The notes: generated by a model from the letters alone, not told the origin. A DNA stretch of 64,000 bases from Amycolatopsis pretoriensis (GCF_900107925.1 NZ_FNUJ01000013.1:62001-126000); one strand, 5' to 3'; counted from the first letter of the stretch, positions 43,358 to 52,398 are shown. Numbers and translations: made by a program.

Positions 43358-45139
43358 TTGCCGTACGAACCGCGCTGGCCCGAGTCACACGGTGAGCAGA
43401 CGGACGTCCTGCCGGTCGTCCGGCCCGAACCGGACCCGGAACCCCCGAAGAAGCGCGACCTGCGCAAAGCCGGCTGGATCGCGGGCGGCGTCTTCGGCCT
43501 GCTGGTCGTGGTCTACGGCGTCGACCTGCTGGTCAGCCAGGGCAGCGTCCCGCGCGGCGTGACCGTCGCCGGCGTCGACGTCGGCGGGATGGACCGCGAC
43601 GCGGCCGAGCAGGAGCTGCGCGGGCAGATCGAGCCGCGGCTGACGCGGCCCCTCGCCGTCACCGCGGGCGACGTCCAGGGCACCCTCTCGCCGACGGCCG
43701 CCGGGCTCGGCCTCGACTGGCCGAAGACCCTCGACGAGGCCGGCTCGCAGCCGCTGAACCCGTTCACGCGCCTGGCGTCGCTGTTCTCCAGCCGCGAGGT
43801 CGGCGTCGTCAGCCACGCCGACGACGCCAAGCTCGCCGCCGCCCTCGACGGCCTCCGCGGCCAGGTCGACCGCGAGCCGGCCGAAGGCACCGTGAAGTTC
43901 GAAGGCGTCAACCCGGTCGCCGTGCCGCCGAAGCCCGGGCAGAAGCTCGACGTCGGCGCCGCCAAGGCCGCGGTCGTCGAGAAGTGGGCGAGCGGCGGCG
44001 CCCTGGCCCTGCCGGTGACCGCCACGCCGGTCCGCACCACCCCCGAAGGCGTCCAGGCCGCGCTGGACCAGTTCGCGCGCCCCGCCGTCTCGGGCCCGCT
44101 GGTCGTCAAGGGCGAAGGCAAGAACGCCACCGTGAAGCCGGAGGCGATCGCCGCCGCGCTGAGCTTCGAGCCCGCCGAGGGCGGCGGGCTCGCGCCGAAG
44201 ATCGACAACGCCAAGATCGCCGAAGCCGCCGGGCCGCAGCTGAAGTCCACCGAGAAGGAGGGCAAGGAGGCGACCATCGTCTTCGAGGGCGGCAAGCCCA
44301 CGGTCGACCCCTCCACCGACGGCCGGACCATCGATTGGGACCCGAGCCTCAAGCCGCTGCCCGAGGTGCTGAAGAAGACCGACGGCCGTGAGGTACCGGC
44401 GATCTACAAGGACGCCCCGGCGAAGGTGACGACCGAGCAGGCGAACCAGCTGGGCGTCAAGGAGGTCGTCGGCGAGTTCACCACCGGCGGCTTCGCGGCC
44501 GACTCCGGCACCAACATCCGGGTCGTCGCGCAGAAAGTCAGCGGCGCCATCGTCAAGCCCGGGGAAACCTTCAGCCTCAACGGGTTCACCGGCCCGCGCG
44601 GCAAGCCGCAGGGGTACGTCGAGGCGGGCGTGATCAAGGACGGCGCGCCGGGCCGCGAGGTCGGCGGCGGCATCTCGCAGTTCGCGACGACGCTGTACAA
44701 CGCGTCCTACTTCGCGGGCATGAAGGACGCGGGGCACAAGGAGCACAGCTACTACATCAGCCGCTACCCCGCCGCGCGCGAGGCGACGGTGTTCCAGAAC
44801 CCCAACGGCTCCAGCGTCATCGACCTCAAGTTCACGAACGACTCGGCCACCGGCATCGCGATCCAGGCGATCTGGACGCCGTCGTCGATCACCGTGAAGC
44901 TGTGGGGCACCAAGCGCTACACCGTCGAGTCGATCCCCGGCGGCCGCTCCAACCCGAGCGACCCGCAGCCCAAGGCGGGCCCGGCGGAGAACTGCCACGC
45001 GTCGAACGGCGCCCCGGGGTTCACCACGACCGACACGCGGGTGCTCAAGGACGCCGCGTCCGGGCGCGAGGTGAGCCGCTCCACGCGGACGGTCCACTAC
45101 AACCCGCAGCCGAAAATCACGTGCGGCGAGGGGCAGTAA
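43358..45139 (+). CDS. VanW-family membrane-anchored protein
   Basis: A 593-residue protein with a short cytosolic arm, one membrane helix (GWIAGGVFGLLVVVYGVDLL, residues 39-58), two extracellular putative peptidoglycan-binding repeats (GVTVAGVDVGGMDRDAAEQ starts the first), then the VanW domain (GEFTTGGFAADSGTNIRVVA, EVGGGISQFATTLYNASYFAG). Cell-wall association is likely; a role in glycopeptide resistance is not implied. Start TTG 43358 has GAAGGGG 7 nt upstream, and no better in-frame start is visible. Confidence 0.87.
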   Translation: MPYEPRWPESHGEQTDVLPVVRPEPDPEPPKKRDLRKAGWIAGGVFGLLVVVYGVDLLVSQGSVPRGVTVAGVDVGGMDRDAAEQELRGQIEPRLTRPLAVTAGDVQGTLSPTAAGLGLDWPKTLDEAGSQPLNPFTRLASLFSSREVGVVSHADDAKLAAALDGLRGQVDREPAEGTVKFEGVNPVAVPPKPGQKLDVGAAKAAVVEKWASGGALALPVTATPVRTTPEGVQAALDQFARPAVSGPLVVKGEGKNATVKPEAIAAALSFEPAEGGGLAPKIDNAKIAEAAGPQLKSTEKEGKEATIVFEGGKPTVDPSTDGRTIDWDPSLKPLPEVLKKTDGREVPAIYKDAPAKVTTEQANQLGVKEVVGEFTTGGFAADSGTNIRVVAQKVSGAIVKPGETFSLNGFTGPRGKPQGYVEAGVIKDGAPGREVGGGISQFATTLYNASYFAGMKDAGHKEHSYYISRYPAAREATVFQNPNGSSVIDLKFTNDSATGIAIQAIWTPSSITVKLWGTKRYTVESIPGGRSNPSDPQPKAGPAENCHASNGAPGFTTTDTRVLKDAASGREVSRSTRTVHYNPQPKITCGEGQ

Positions 45140-45190
45140 CCTCCTAACGGCCGTTCACGCTGGGCGTCCGCGCCGGTACCGTGGGTCGCC

Positions 45191-46390
45191 ATGGCGGTGC
45201 GCGCGGTCGGCTTCCGGGACGTCCTCGCGGTGGCCGAGTTCCGGGCGCTGTTCTCCGCGCAGCTGGTCTCGGTCACCGGTGACCAGCTCGCGCGGGTCGC
45301 GCTGTCGATCCTGGTCTACGACCGGACGAACTCGCCGGGCTGGGCCGCGCTGACCTACGCGCTGACGTTCCTGCCGGACCTCGTGGGCGGGCCGCTGCTG
45401 TCCGGGCTGGCCGACCGGTACCCGCCGCGGGCGGTGCTGGTTTCCGCCGACGTGCTGCGCGCGCTCGCCGTCGCCGTGATGGCGTGGCCGGGCCTGCCGC
45501 TGCCGGCGGTCGCGGCGCTGCTGATCGGCGTCCAGCTGCTCAACCCCGTCTGGAACTCCGCGCGCGCGGCCCTGCTGCCGCAGGTGCTGCCCGGCGAGCG
45601 GTTCGTGCCGGGGATGGGCCTGCTGATGATGCTGGTGCAGGCGGGCCAGGTCGCCGGGTTCGCGCTGGGCGGGCTCCTGGTGGCGGGCATCGGCACGGGC
45701 GGCGCGCTGCTCGCGGACGCGGCGAGCTTCGCGGTGTCGGCGCTGTTCCTGGTCACCGGCGTCCGGTCGCGGCCGCCGCGCCAGGCGTCCGGCGTCCGCT
45801 GGTGGCGGCACGTGCGCGCGGGCTGGACGGTGGTCGTCGGCGACCGGCGCCGGCTCGCGCTGGTCGCGCTGGGGTGCGTGTCGGGGATCTACATCGCGGG
45901 CGAGGCGATCGCGGCTCCGTACGCGGCGGAGCTGGGCGGCGGCGCGGTGGTCGTCGGGCTGCTGCTCGGGGCGTACGCGCTGGGGAACGTGCTCGGGATG
46001 GCGGCGCTGTCGCGGGTCCCGCCTTCTCAGCGAGCCCGTTTGCTCGGGCCGCTGGCGGTGCTGGCGTGCGCGGCGCTGCTGGGCTGCGCGCTGCGTCCGA
46101 ACCTGGCGGGCACGCTGGCGGTGCTGACGCTGTCCGGCGTGGCCAGTTCGTACAACTTGATCGCCAACACGACGTTCGTCCAGCTCACGCCGGACGCCCA
46201 GCGCGCGCAGGCGTTCGGGTTCGCGTTGACGGCGTTGCGCGTGTCGCAGGGGCTGGGTGTGGTGCTGGCGGGAGTGGCGGCCGAGCGCGTGGCTCCGCAC
46301 GGCGTGGTCGCCGGCGCGGGCGCGATCGGCGTGGTGGCGGCGTGCGGGGCGGCTTTGCTGTGGCGGCGGGCGCAACCGGAGTCCCGGTGA
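45191..46390 (+). CDS. MFS transporter
   Basis: A 399-residue major facilitator permease with about 12 hydrophobic segments; SGLADRYPPRAVLVSADVLR marks the conserved loop 2-3 of the MFS (G-x3-D-R). Similar to macrolide-type exporters (FAALTALR-like late segment FGFALTALRVSQGLG). Substrate unknown. Its stop lies 31 bp from the stop of the convergent PTDWT-repeat gene; the two are not cotranscribed, and a functional link is only conjecture. Confidence 0.85.
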   Translation: MAVRAVGFRDVLAVAEFRALFSAQLVSVTGDQLARVALSILVYDRTNSPGWAALTYALTFLPDLVGGPLLSGLADRYPPRAVLVSADVLRALAVAVMAWPGLPLPAVAALLIGVQLLNPVWNSARAALLPQVLPGERFVPGMGLLMMLVQAGQVAGFALGGLLVAGIGTGGALLADAASFAVSALFLVTGVRSRPPRQASGVRWWRHVRAGWTVVVGDRRRLALVALGCVSGIYIAGEAIAAPYAAELGGGAVVVGLLLGAYALGNVLGMAALSRVPPSQRARLLGPLAVLACAALLGCALRPNLAGTLAVLTLSGVASSYNLIANTTFVQLTPDAQRAQAFGFALTALRVSQGLGVVLAGVAAERVAPHGVVAGAGAIGVVAACGAALLWRRAQPESR

Positions 46391-46421
46391 CCGGCCTTGC
46401 CGGCCGGCCACCGGGGACGGA

Positions 46422-46679
46422 TCAGGGCCGCGTCCAGTCGGTCGGGCACTGCGGCAGCGCTGGCGAGACGCCGGGGCGGGTCCAATCGGTCGGGAGCTCG
46501 CGGACGGTCCAGTCGGTGGGCAGTTCGCGGGCCGTCCAGTCGGTCGGCAGCTGCCGCGGGGTCCAGTCCGTCGGGATCGCGCGGGTCCAGTCGGTGGGGA
46601 GCTGCCGGGTCCAGTCGGTCGGCCGCTGCGCGCGACGCCGGGACGGGACGATGTTCGCGTTGGGCAGGAAGTGGGACAT
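46422..46679 (-). CDS. Small protein with seven PTDWT repeats, candidate multi-core peptide precursor
   Basis: An 85-residue protein: an 18-residue start (MSHFLPNANIVPSRRRAQ), then PTDWT at 20-24, 28-32, 36-40, 45-49, 54-58, 63-67 and 79-83, separated by 3-4 residues of R, Q, E, L, A or V (11 before the last). The repeats differ by synonymous third-base changes at Pro, Thr and Asp codons, which argues for selection on the peptide. ATG 46679 follows AGGAGAA at 5 nt; an ATG at 46709 is also in frame. No signal peptide or maturation enzyme adjoins it. Not recognised by me; a ribosomal peptide precursor is one idea. Confidence 0.7.
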   Translation of the reverse strand: MSHFLPNANIVPSRRRAQRPTDWTRQLPTDWTRAIPTDWTPRQLPTDWTARELPTDWTVRELPTDWTRPGVSPALPQCPTDWTRP

Positions 46680-46815
46680 GACTTCTCCTGTTCGTGAGGG
46701 ATCTTGCACCGTGCGTGACCGAACGGTAGCCCGACCAGCCTAGTGACACACCGCGTTCATTCGATTACAGTGACGATTTCCGCGAAGAGTTCCGTCCTGA
46801 GAAGAGGGGCGTTTC

Positions 46816-48162
46816 GTGGGATTGTCCGGGTCCCAAGGGCGAAAGCCCAGCTCAGAACGTCCACGATCGGGTCTCCGTACGTGGGCGATGTGGAAGCTGA
46901 ACACTCCGGTGCTCGGCTACGTCCTCATCGTCGACGCGCTGGCGTTGATCGCGGTCGTCGCCACGGCCGCGCTCGTGCCCGTGACCACCCAGGCGGTGCT
47001 CTGGTGTGGCCTGATCCTCGCGGGCGAGATCGTGCACCTCGAAGCGGCGCAACGCATCGAGCGCATCCGCGAGCTGGCCGCCGACGGCCGGCCGCACATG
47101 CACCTGCAGTCGATCTGGATCTTCGCCGGGCTGCTCCTGCTGCCCCCGCCGTTGGCCACGCTCGTCATCGTCGTCAGCTACGCCCATTCTTGGGTGCGCG
47201 TGTACAAACGACGCGGCGTGATTCACCGGAAAGTGTTTTCCGGTGCCACCGTGATCCTCGCGTGTTTCGCCGCGGGCGCCGTGTTGTCGGCCGGCACCGG
47301 GCACCTGGCGCCGTACGTCCCGTACCTGGACGGGTTCGGCGGGATGACCGCGCTGCTGCTGTCCGGGATCGTCTACTTCGGACTCAACTACGTGCTGGTG
47401 ATCCTGGCGATCCTGATGAGCAACCCGGGCAAGCCGCCGCGGCAGGCGTTCGGGAACGCCTCCGACGTGCTGATCGTGCTGGCCGCGGTCGGCGTGGGCT
47501 GCGGGATCGCGCTGGTGATGACGGTCCGGCCGTGGCTGCTGCCGGTGCTCATGGTGACTCCGGTGGCGCTGCACATCGGCCTGCTGCTGCCGCAGTTCCA
47601 GGCGGCCGCGCGCACGGACTCCAAGACGGCGTTGCTGGCGCCGGAGTTCTGGGTGCAGCTGGCGCGCAACGAGCTGGCGCGCGCCGCCGAACTGGCGTCG
47701 ACGGCGGGCGTGCTGATGATCGACATCGACCACTTCAAGGCCATCGACGACGGCAACGGCCACCTGGCGGGCGACGAGGTCCTGCGCGCGATCGCGGCGG
47801 CGATCCAGCACTCGGTCCGCGGCGGCGACTACGTCGGGCGCTTCGGCGGCGACGAGTTCGTGGTGCTGCTCCCGGGCGCGACGAGCGCGGAGATCGTGTC
47901 CATCGCGGACCGCATCCGCGCGGCGATCGCCCGGATCGAGGTGCCGGTGCCGGTGATCCGCCCGGGCAAACCCGAGGTGATCGACGGCTTGACGGCCTCG
48001 ATCGGCGCGGCGGTGTACCCGGAAACGGCCCAGGAGTACACGATCCTGCTGCAGGCAGCGGACGACGCGGTGTTCGCGGCGAAGGCCGCGGGCCGCGACC
48101 GGGTGGTCCTGGCGAACCCCCACACGGAGCTCATCCGCCCCGAAATCCCCGACACCCTCTGA
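46816..48162 (+). CDS. Membrane diguanylate cyclase (GGDEF)
   Basis: Makes cyclic di-GMP from two GTP. The 448-residue protein has six or seven N-terminal membrane helices (residues about 30-255), then a cytosolic GGDEF domain: DSKTALLAPEFW, MIDIDHFKAIDDGNGH, GGDEF at 344-348, and the product-inhibition site RGGD at 335-338, five residues before it, so feedback control is expected. No EAL domain. GTG 46816 is used. A strong bidirectional hairpin follows the stop. Confidence 0.9.
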   Translation: MGLSGSQGRKPSSERPRSGLRTWAMWKLNTPVLGYVLIVDALALIAVVATAALVPVTTQAVLWCGLILAGEIVHLEAAQRIERIRELAADGRPHMHLQSIWIFAGLLLLPPPLATLVIVVSYAHSWVRVYKRRGVIHRKVFSGATVILACFAAGAVLSAGTGHLAPYVPYLDGFGGMTALLLSGIVYFGLNYVLVILAILMSNPGKPPRQAFGNASDVLIVLAAVGVGCGIALVMTVRPWLLPVLMVTPVALHIGLLLPQFQAAARTDSKTALLAPEFWVQLARNELARAAELASTAGVLMIDIDHFKAIDDGNGHLAGDEVLRAIAAAIQHSVRGGDYVGRFGGDEFVVLLPGATSAEIVSIADRIRAAIARIEVPVPVIRPGKPEVIDGLTASIGAAVYPETAQEYTILLQAADDAVFAAKAAGRDRVVLANPHTELIRPEIPDTL

Positions 48163-48165
48163 AGT

Positions 48166-48216
48166 CCGTGAATGGCACATTGAGGGACGCTTGGTCCCTC
48201 AATGTGCCATTCACGG
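48166..48216. terminator. Perfect 23-bp hairpin between convergent genes
   Basis: Bases 48166-48188 (beginning CCGTGAATGGCACATT) pair without mismatch to 48194-48216 around a 5-nt loop. It fills the 55-bp space between the stops of the GGDEF gene and the TrpB-like gene, so it can act as a terminator in both directions. Confidence 0.85.
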
Positions 48217-48217
48217 C

Positions 48218-49570
48218 CTACGGCAGAGTGGCGAGCGACGCTTCGAGTGTGGCGGCGGACAGTTCGTTGTCCACCATGTCGCCTGCCAAGTAAGCCCCGT
48301 ACGCCGGCAGGTCCAGGTGCGCGTGGCCGCACAGGGCCGTGAGGATCACCCTCTCCTCGCCCGTCTCCTTGCACCGCAACGCTTCCTGGATGCACGCCGC
48401 CAACGCGTGCGTCGGCTCCGGGGCCGGGATGATGCCCTCCGACCGCGCGAACCGCACCCCCGCCGCGAAGCACTCCTGCTGCCCGATCGCGATCGCCTCG
48501 ATCAGGCCCAGCTCGTAGATGTGCGAGATCAGCGGCGACATCCCGTGGTAGCGCAGGCCGCCCGCGTGGATCGGGTCGGGGATGAAGTCGTGGCCGAGCG
48601 TGTGCATCTTGAGCAACGGCGTGAGCCCGGCCGTATCGCCGAAGTCGTACGCGTACTTCCCCCGCGTCAGCGACGGGCACGCCGCCGGCTCGACCGCGCG
48701 GATCACCGGGTCCATCCGGCCGGCCAGCTTCTCCCGCAGGAACGGGAACGCCAGCCCCCCGAAGTTCGAGCCACCGCCGGTGCAGCCGACCAGGACGTCC
48801 GGGGTGTCCCCGGCCAGCTCGAACTGCTTGAGCGCTTCCTCGCCGATGATCGTCTGGTGCAGCAGCACGTGGTTGAGCACGCTGCCCAGCGCGTACCGCG
48901 CGTCCGGGTCCTGCGCCGCCTGCTCGACCGCCTCGCTGATCGCGATGCCGAGGCTGCCGGTCGAATCCGGGTGGTCCTTCAGGATCGCGCGGCCGGACTC
49001 GGTCAGCTCGGACGGGCTCGGGTGGACCGTCGCGCCGAACGTCTCCATCATCAGCTTGCGGTAGGGCTTCTGGTCGTAGGACGCCCGGACCTGCCAAACC
49101 TCGCACTCCAGCCCGTACTGGGCGCAGGCGAACGCCAGCGCGCTCCCCCACTGGCCGGCGCCGGTCTCGGTGGTCAGCCGCGTGACGCCTTCGGCCGCGT
49201 TGTAGAACGCCTGCGGGACAGCGGTGTTCGGCTTGTGCGAACCGACCGGGCTGACGCCTTCGTACTTGTAGTAGATCCGCGCCGGCGTGCCGAGCGCCTT
49301 CTCCAGCCGTCGCGCCCGGAACAGCGGCGACGGCCGCCAGAGCCGGTAGACCTCCCGAACCTCCTCCGGGATGTCGACATAGCGATCAGTCGTCACTTCC
49401 TGGGCGATGAGCGCCTGCGGGAAGAGCGGCGCGAGGTCGTCGGGCCCGACCGGTTCGCGGGTGCCGGGGTGCAGCGGGGGCGGTGGCGGCTCCGGCAAGT
49501 CGGGGATGACGTTGTACCACTGGGTCGGCAGCTCGTCTTCGTCCAGGACGTACTTGGTCTTCTCGGCCAT
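48218..49570 (-). CDS. TrpB-like PLP enzyme (TrpB2 type)
   Basis: A 450-residue tryptophan-synthase-beta-like protein. The PLP lysine is in GVSPVGSHKPNTA; LTTETGAGQWGSALA and the phosphate-binding VGCTGGGSNFGGLAF follow. The extended N-terminus (PDLPEPPPPPLHPGT) marks the TrpB2 branch, which acts without TrpA in many bacteria and archaea; indole salvage or a separate serine/tryptophan reaction is possible. ATG 49570 is preceded by AGGAGGCTCG. Divergent from the arginase-fold gene. Confidence 0.9.
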   Translation of the reverse strand: MAEKTKYVLDEDELPTQWYNVIPDLPEPPPPPLHPGTREPVGPDDLAPLFPQALIAQEVTTDRYVDIPEEVREVYRLWRPSPLFRARRLEKALGTPARIYYKYEGVSPVGSHKPNTAVPQAFYNAAEGVTRLTTETGAGQWGSALAFACAQYGLECEVWQVRASYDQKPYRKLMMETFGATVHPSPSELTESGRAILKDHPDSTGSLGIAISEAVEQAAQDPDARYALGSVLNHVLLHQTIIGEEALKQFELAGDTPDVLVGCTGGGSNFGGLAFPFLREKLAGRMDPVIRAVEPAACPSLTRGKYAYDFGDTAGLTPLLKMHTLGHDFIPDPIHAGGLRYHGMSPLISHIYELGLIEAIAIGQQECFAAGVRFARSEGIIPAPEPTHALAACIQEALRCKETGEERVILTALCGHAHLDLPAYGAYLAGDMVDNELSAATLEASLATLP

Positions 49571-49635
49571 CGAGCCTCCTTGGTCGGCACCTCAACTTAG
49601 GACGCTCCCGGCCGCGTAGCCAGTACGGTGACCGG

Positions 49636-50493
49636 GTGGGGAATCACGTCCTGATCGACGCACCGTCCAACCTGGGCCTGCGCCCGCCCGCCGAGGGTGC
49701 CGTGCCGGGCTGCTACAAGACGCCCGGCGTGCTGCGCGACCTCGGGATCCTCGACCGCCTGGGAGCGTCCGACGGCGGCGTCGTGACGCCGGGGCGCCAC
49801 GTCGGCACCTGGTCGCCGGGCGACGGCGTCCGCAACAGCGCGGCCATCGCGACCTACACGCGGGCGCTGGCCACGCGGATCGAGGCGGTCCGTTCGTCGG
49901 GCGGCTTCCCGGTGGTGCTGGGCGGCGACTGTTCGATCTCCCTGGGCGCGATGCTGGCGCTGCGCCGCGCCGGCCGGTACGGCATCGCGTACCTGGACGG
50001 CCACGACGACTTCCGCCACCTGGGCATCGCCGACCACGTCGGCGCGGCCGCGGGCGAGGACCTGGCGATCATGACCGGCCGTGGTGCCGCCGACCTGGCC
50101 GACCTCGACGGGCTGCGGCCCTACGTCCGCGACGAGGACGTGCGGGTGCTCGGCGTGCGGACGGCGGAGTCGTCGCGGCTGCGCGCGGCGGGGATCTCGT
50201 TCGTCACCTCGGAAGAGCTGATGACATCCGGGGTTTCCGTGCCGTCGTTCGCGGACGTGGACGGGTTCTGGGTGCACGTGGACATCGACGTCCTCGACCC
50301 GGCGTACGTGTCCGCTGTGGACAGTCCCGACCCGGGCGGCCTGGACCCGGACACGCTGGTTTCGCTGCTGCGCGGGCTGCTGGCGCTCCCGGGCGCGGCG
50401 GGGTTCGAGCTGACCGTGTTCGACCCCGACCTCGACCCGGACGGCCGCCAGGCCGAACTGGTCGCCGACGTCCTGGAAAGGACCTTCCGATGA
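49636..50493 (+). CDS. Arginase/agmatinase-fold ureohydrolase family protein
   Basis: A 285-residue ureohydrolase-fold protein. The expected Mn-ligand segments are VVLGGDCSIS, YLDGHDDFRH and VHVDIDVLDPAYV, so the acidic ligands and the second His are kept, but the first ligand His of GGDH is Cys. Activity toward arginine or agmatine is therefore uncertain. GTG start at 49636. It overlaps the dienelactone hydrolase gene by 4 bp (ATGA), starting a three-gene run. Confidence 0.82.
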   Translation: MGNHVLIDAPSNLGLRPPAEGAVPGCYKTPGVLRDLGILDRLGASDGGVVTPGRHVGTWSPGDGVRNSAAIATYTRALATRIEAVRSSGGFPVVLGGDCSISLGAMLALRRAGRYGIAYLDGHDDFRHLGIADHVGAAAGEDLAIMTGRGAADLADLDGLRPYVRDEDVRVLGVRTAESSRLRAAGISFVTSEELMTSGVSVPSFADVDGFWVHVDIDVLDPAYVSAVDSPDPGGLDPDTLVSLLRGLLALPGAAGFELTVFDPDLDPDGRQAELVADVLERTFR

Positions 50494-51164
50494 AGAGCGT
50501 GCTGACGGACCTGCCGGTGTGGCTCCCGCCGTCCGGCCGCGGCCCGGGCCTGGTGCTGGTCCAGGAGATCTTCGGCCTGGACGACTACCTGCGTTCGGTG
50601 GCGGCCGGCCTCGCCGCGGCTGGGTACGTGGTGGCGGTGCCGGAGCTGTTCTGGCGCACGGCACCCGGCTGGTCCTCGACCCACGACGAAGCCGGCGTGG
50701 CGGCGTCGATGGAGGTGTCGTCCGAGTTCGACGCGGCGCTGGGACTTTCGGACGTGCTGGAAACCGTGGCCCACTTGCGTTCTTCGCCTTCGGTGACGGG
50801 CGGGGTCGGCGTGCTGGGCTTCTGCCTGGGCGGCTCGCTCGCGTTCGCGGCGGCGGCAGCGGGCGACCCCGACGTGGCGGTGTCGTTCTACGGCTCGACG
50901 GTCGCCGGGCGGATCGCGGACCTGACGCGGGTGACGTGCCCGATCCAGTTCCACTTCGGCGGGCAGGACCCGTACATCCCGCGGACGGACGTGGCCGTCG
51001 TCGAGGCGGCGGTCGCCGGGCACCCGGGGGCGGAGATCCACGTGCAGGAGGAGGCGGGGCACGCGTTCCACAACAACGTGGCCCCGATGTTCCACCACCC
51101 GGAGGCGGCCGCGCGGGCCTGGGACCTGACCACGGAGTTCCTCCGGCGGACCCTGCCGGCATGA
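50490..51164 (+). CDS. Dienelactone hydrolase family protein
   Basis: A 224-residue alpha/beta hydrolase. VQEIFGLDDYLRSVA near residue 25, the Cys nucleophile in GVLGFCLGGSLAF, Asp in FGGQDPYIP and His in EAGHAFHN form the DLH triad. It hydrolyses lactones or esters; carboxymethylenebutenolide is the type substrate but no other catechol-pathway gene is present. Coupled at both ends by 4-bp ATGA overlaps. Confidence 0.88.
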   Translation: MKSVLTDLPVWLPPSGRGPGLVLVQEIFGLDDYLRSVAAGLAAAGYVVAVPELFWRTAPGWSSTHDEAGVAASMEVSSEFDAALGLSDVLETVAHLRSSPSVTGGVGVLGFCLGGSLAFAAAAAGDPDVAVSFYGSTVAGRIADLTRVTCPIQFHFGGQDPYIPRTDVAVVEAAVAGHPGAEIHVQEEAGHAFHNNVAPMFHHPEAAARAWDLTTEFLRRTLPA

Positions 51165-51865
51165 GAAAGCTCCTCAGCGGACGGGTGGCCGAGCTGGTCT
51201 TCCTGCTGCTGTGGTTCCTGCTGTTCGCGCGCATCGCCGCGCTGCTGGGCACGGACGTCGAGGCCGCCACCGCGCACGCGCGGGCCGTCCAGGACGCGGA
51301 ACACGCGGTGCACTTCGACGTCGAGCTGAGCGCGAACCGCCGGCTGGCCGGGCAGCCGGCCCTCGCCCAGCTCGCGGTGGCCGTGTACCGGCTGTACTAC
51401 GTGGTGGTCGCGGGCGTGCTGGCGTGGGTGTTCGTCCGGCATGCCGAGGTGTACCACGAAGTCCGCCGGACGATGGTGGCGATGATGGCCCTCGTGCTGC
51501 CGGTCTACTGGGCGGTCCCGCTGTCCCCACCGCGGCTGGCCCTGCCGGGCGCGGTGGACATCGTTGCGCGGTACGACCTTTTCCACCAGGAGAGCTGGAC
51601 GAACCCGACTCACTACACGGCGATGCCGAGCATGCACGTGGGCTGGTCGCTGTGGTGCGCGTACGCGGTGTGGACAGCGCTGCGGGGAACGCGGTGGGCG
51701 CTGCTGCCGTGGGCGTTCCCGCTGCTCATGGTCGCGGTCGTGATCACCACGGCGAACCACTACGTCCTGGACGTCGTGGGCAGCGTGGTCCTGCTGGTCG
51801 CCGCGATCGCGGCGGCGTGGGTGTGGGGCCGCGTCGTCGCCCGCCGGCTGCCGGCGGCTCCGTAG
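51161..51865 (+). CDS. PAP2-superfamily membrane protein (inositol-phosphotransferase-like)
   Basis: A 234-residue membrane protein with about six helices. PAP2 motif 2 appears as AMPSMHVGWSL and motif 3 as ITTANHYVLDVVGS, with His-x3-Asp; motif 1 is weak. This pattern is that of the Aur1-like inositol-phosphoceramide synthase branch, frequent in actinomycetes. Phosphatase or phosphotransferase activity on a lipid head group is likely. ATG 51161 overlaps the hydrolase stop. Confidence 0.8.
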   Translation: MRKLLSGRVAELVFLLLWFLLFARIAALLGTDVEAATAHARAVQDAEHAVHFDVELSANRRLAGQPALAQLAVAVYRLYYVVVAGVLAWVFVRHAEVYHEVRRTMVAMMALVLPVYWAVPLSPPRLALPGAVDIVARYDLFHQESWTNPTHYTAMPSMHVGWSLWCAYAVWTALRGTRWALLPWAFPLLMVAVVITTANHYVLDVVGSVVLLVAAIAAAWVWGRVVARRLPAAP

Positions 51866-51888
51866 CCGAGCCGGTCTATCGTTCCGCC

Positions 51889-52398
51889 ATGCTCGATCGC
51901 CTCCGGGCCAACGCCCGCGCCGCCGCCCTGCTGGCGGACGTCTTCGACTTCGACATCGCCCGCCTCGACCCCGTCGAACCGGTGCGGTTGGCGTCGGGCG
52001 GCGAGCTGCGCGTGGTCGCCGGCGACGCCTCCGGCGGCACGTTCTTCGTGTGCGACGACGGGCCCGTCCTCTACGCCAGTTCCGAAGGCACGGCCGGGAT
52101 CCTCGCCACCGACCTGGACACGGCCGTCCGGCTCGTCATCGAGGTGCCGACGTGGCAGGACGTCGTGTCCGACGCGGCCGACCCCGACGCGATGCGTGCC
52201 TCCTTCGAAGCCTCGTATGCCGAGCTGAAAGAGGACGAGCCGGAAATCGACCGGCTCCGCGACGAGGCCACCGCCGAACTGCGGCTCGGCCGCGTCGCCG
52301 TCGAGGAGCTGTTGGTGTCACTGAGCACGTGCCTGACGGAACTGTCGCCCCGTTATGTGCTGCTCAACGAAGAAGGCGGCGAGTACGACCCGCTGTAA
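51889..52398 (+). CDS. Hypothetical acidic protein
   Basis: A 169-residue cytosolic protein, acidic, with a mixed alpha/beta N-terminal half (RLASGGELRVVAGDASGGTFFVC, split here as RLASGGELRVV and AGDASGGTFFVC) and a helical C-terminal half ending LLNEEGGEYDPL. It has the look of a SUKH/SMI1-like immunity-type fold but I cannot support that by motif. ATG 51889 is 23 bp after the PAP2 gene. Codon use is typical, so it is probably real. Confidence 0.65.
   Translation: MLDRLRANARAAALLADVFDFDIARLDPVEPVRLASGGELRVVAGDASGGTFFVCDDGPVLYASSEGTAGILATDLDTAVRLVIEVPTWQDVVSDAADPDAMRASFEASYAELKEDEPEIDRLRDEATAELRLGRVAVEELLVSLSTCLTELSPRYVLLNEEGGEYDPL

Noticed and set aside
43358..45139. Vancomycin resistance determinant
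   Set aside because: VanW-domain proteins are widespread cell-wall proteins; no vanHAX-type genes are near.
45191..46679. Operon of MFS exporter and PTDWT-repeat peptide
   Set aside because: The genes converge on opposite strands, so no shared transcript; only a loose functional guess remains.
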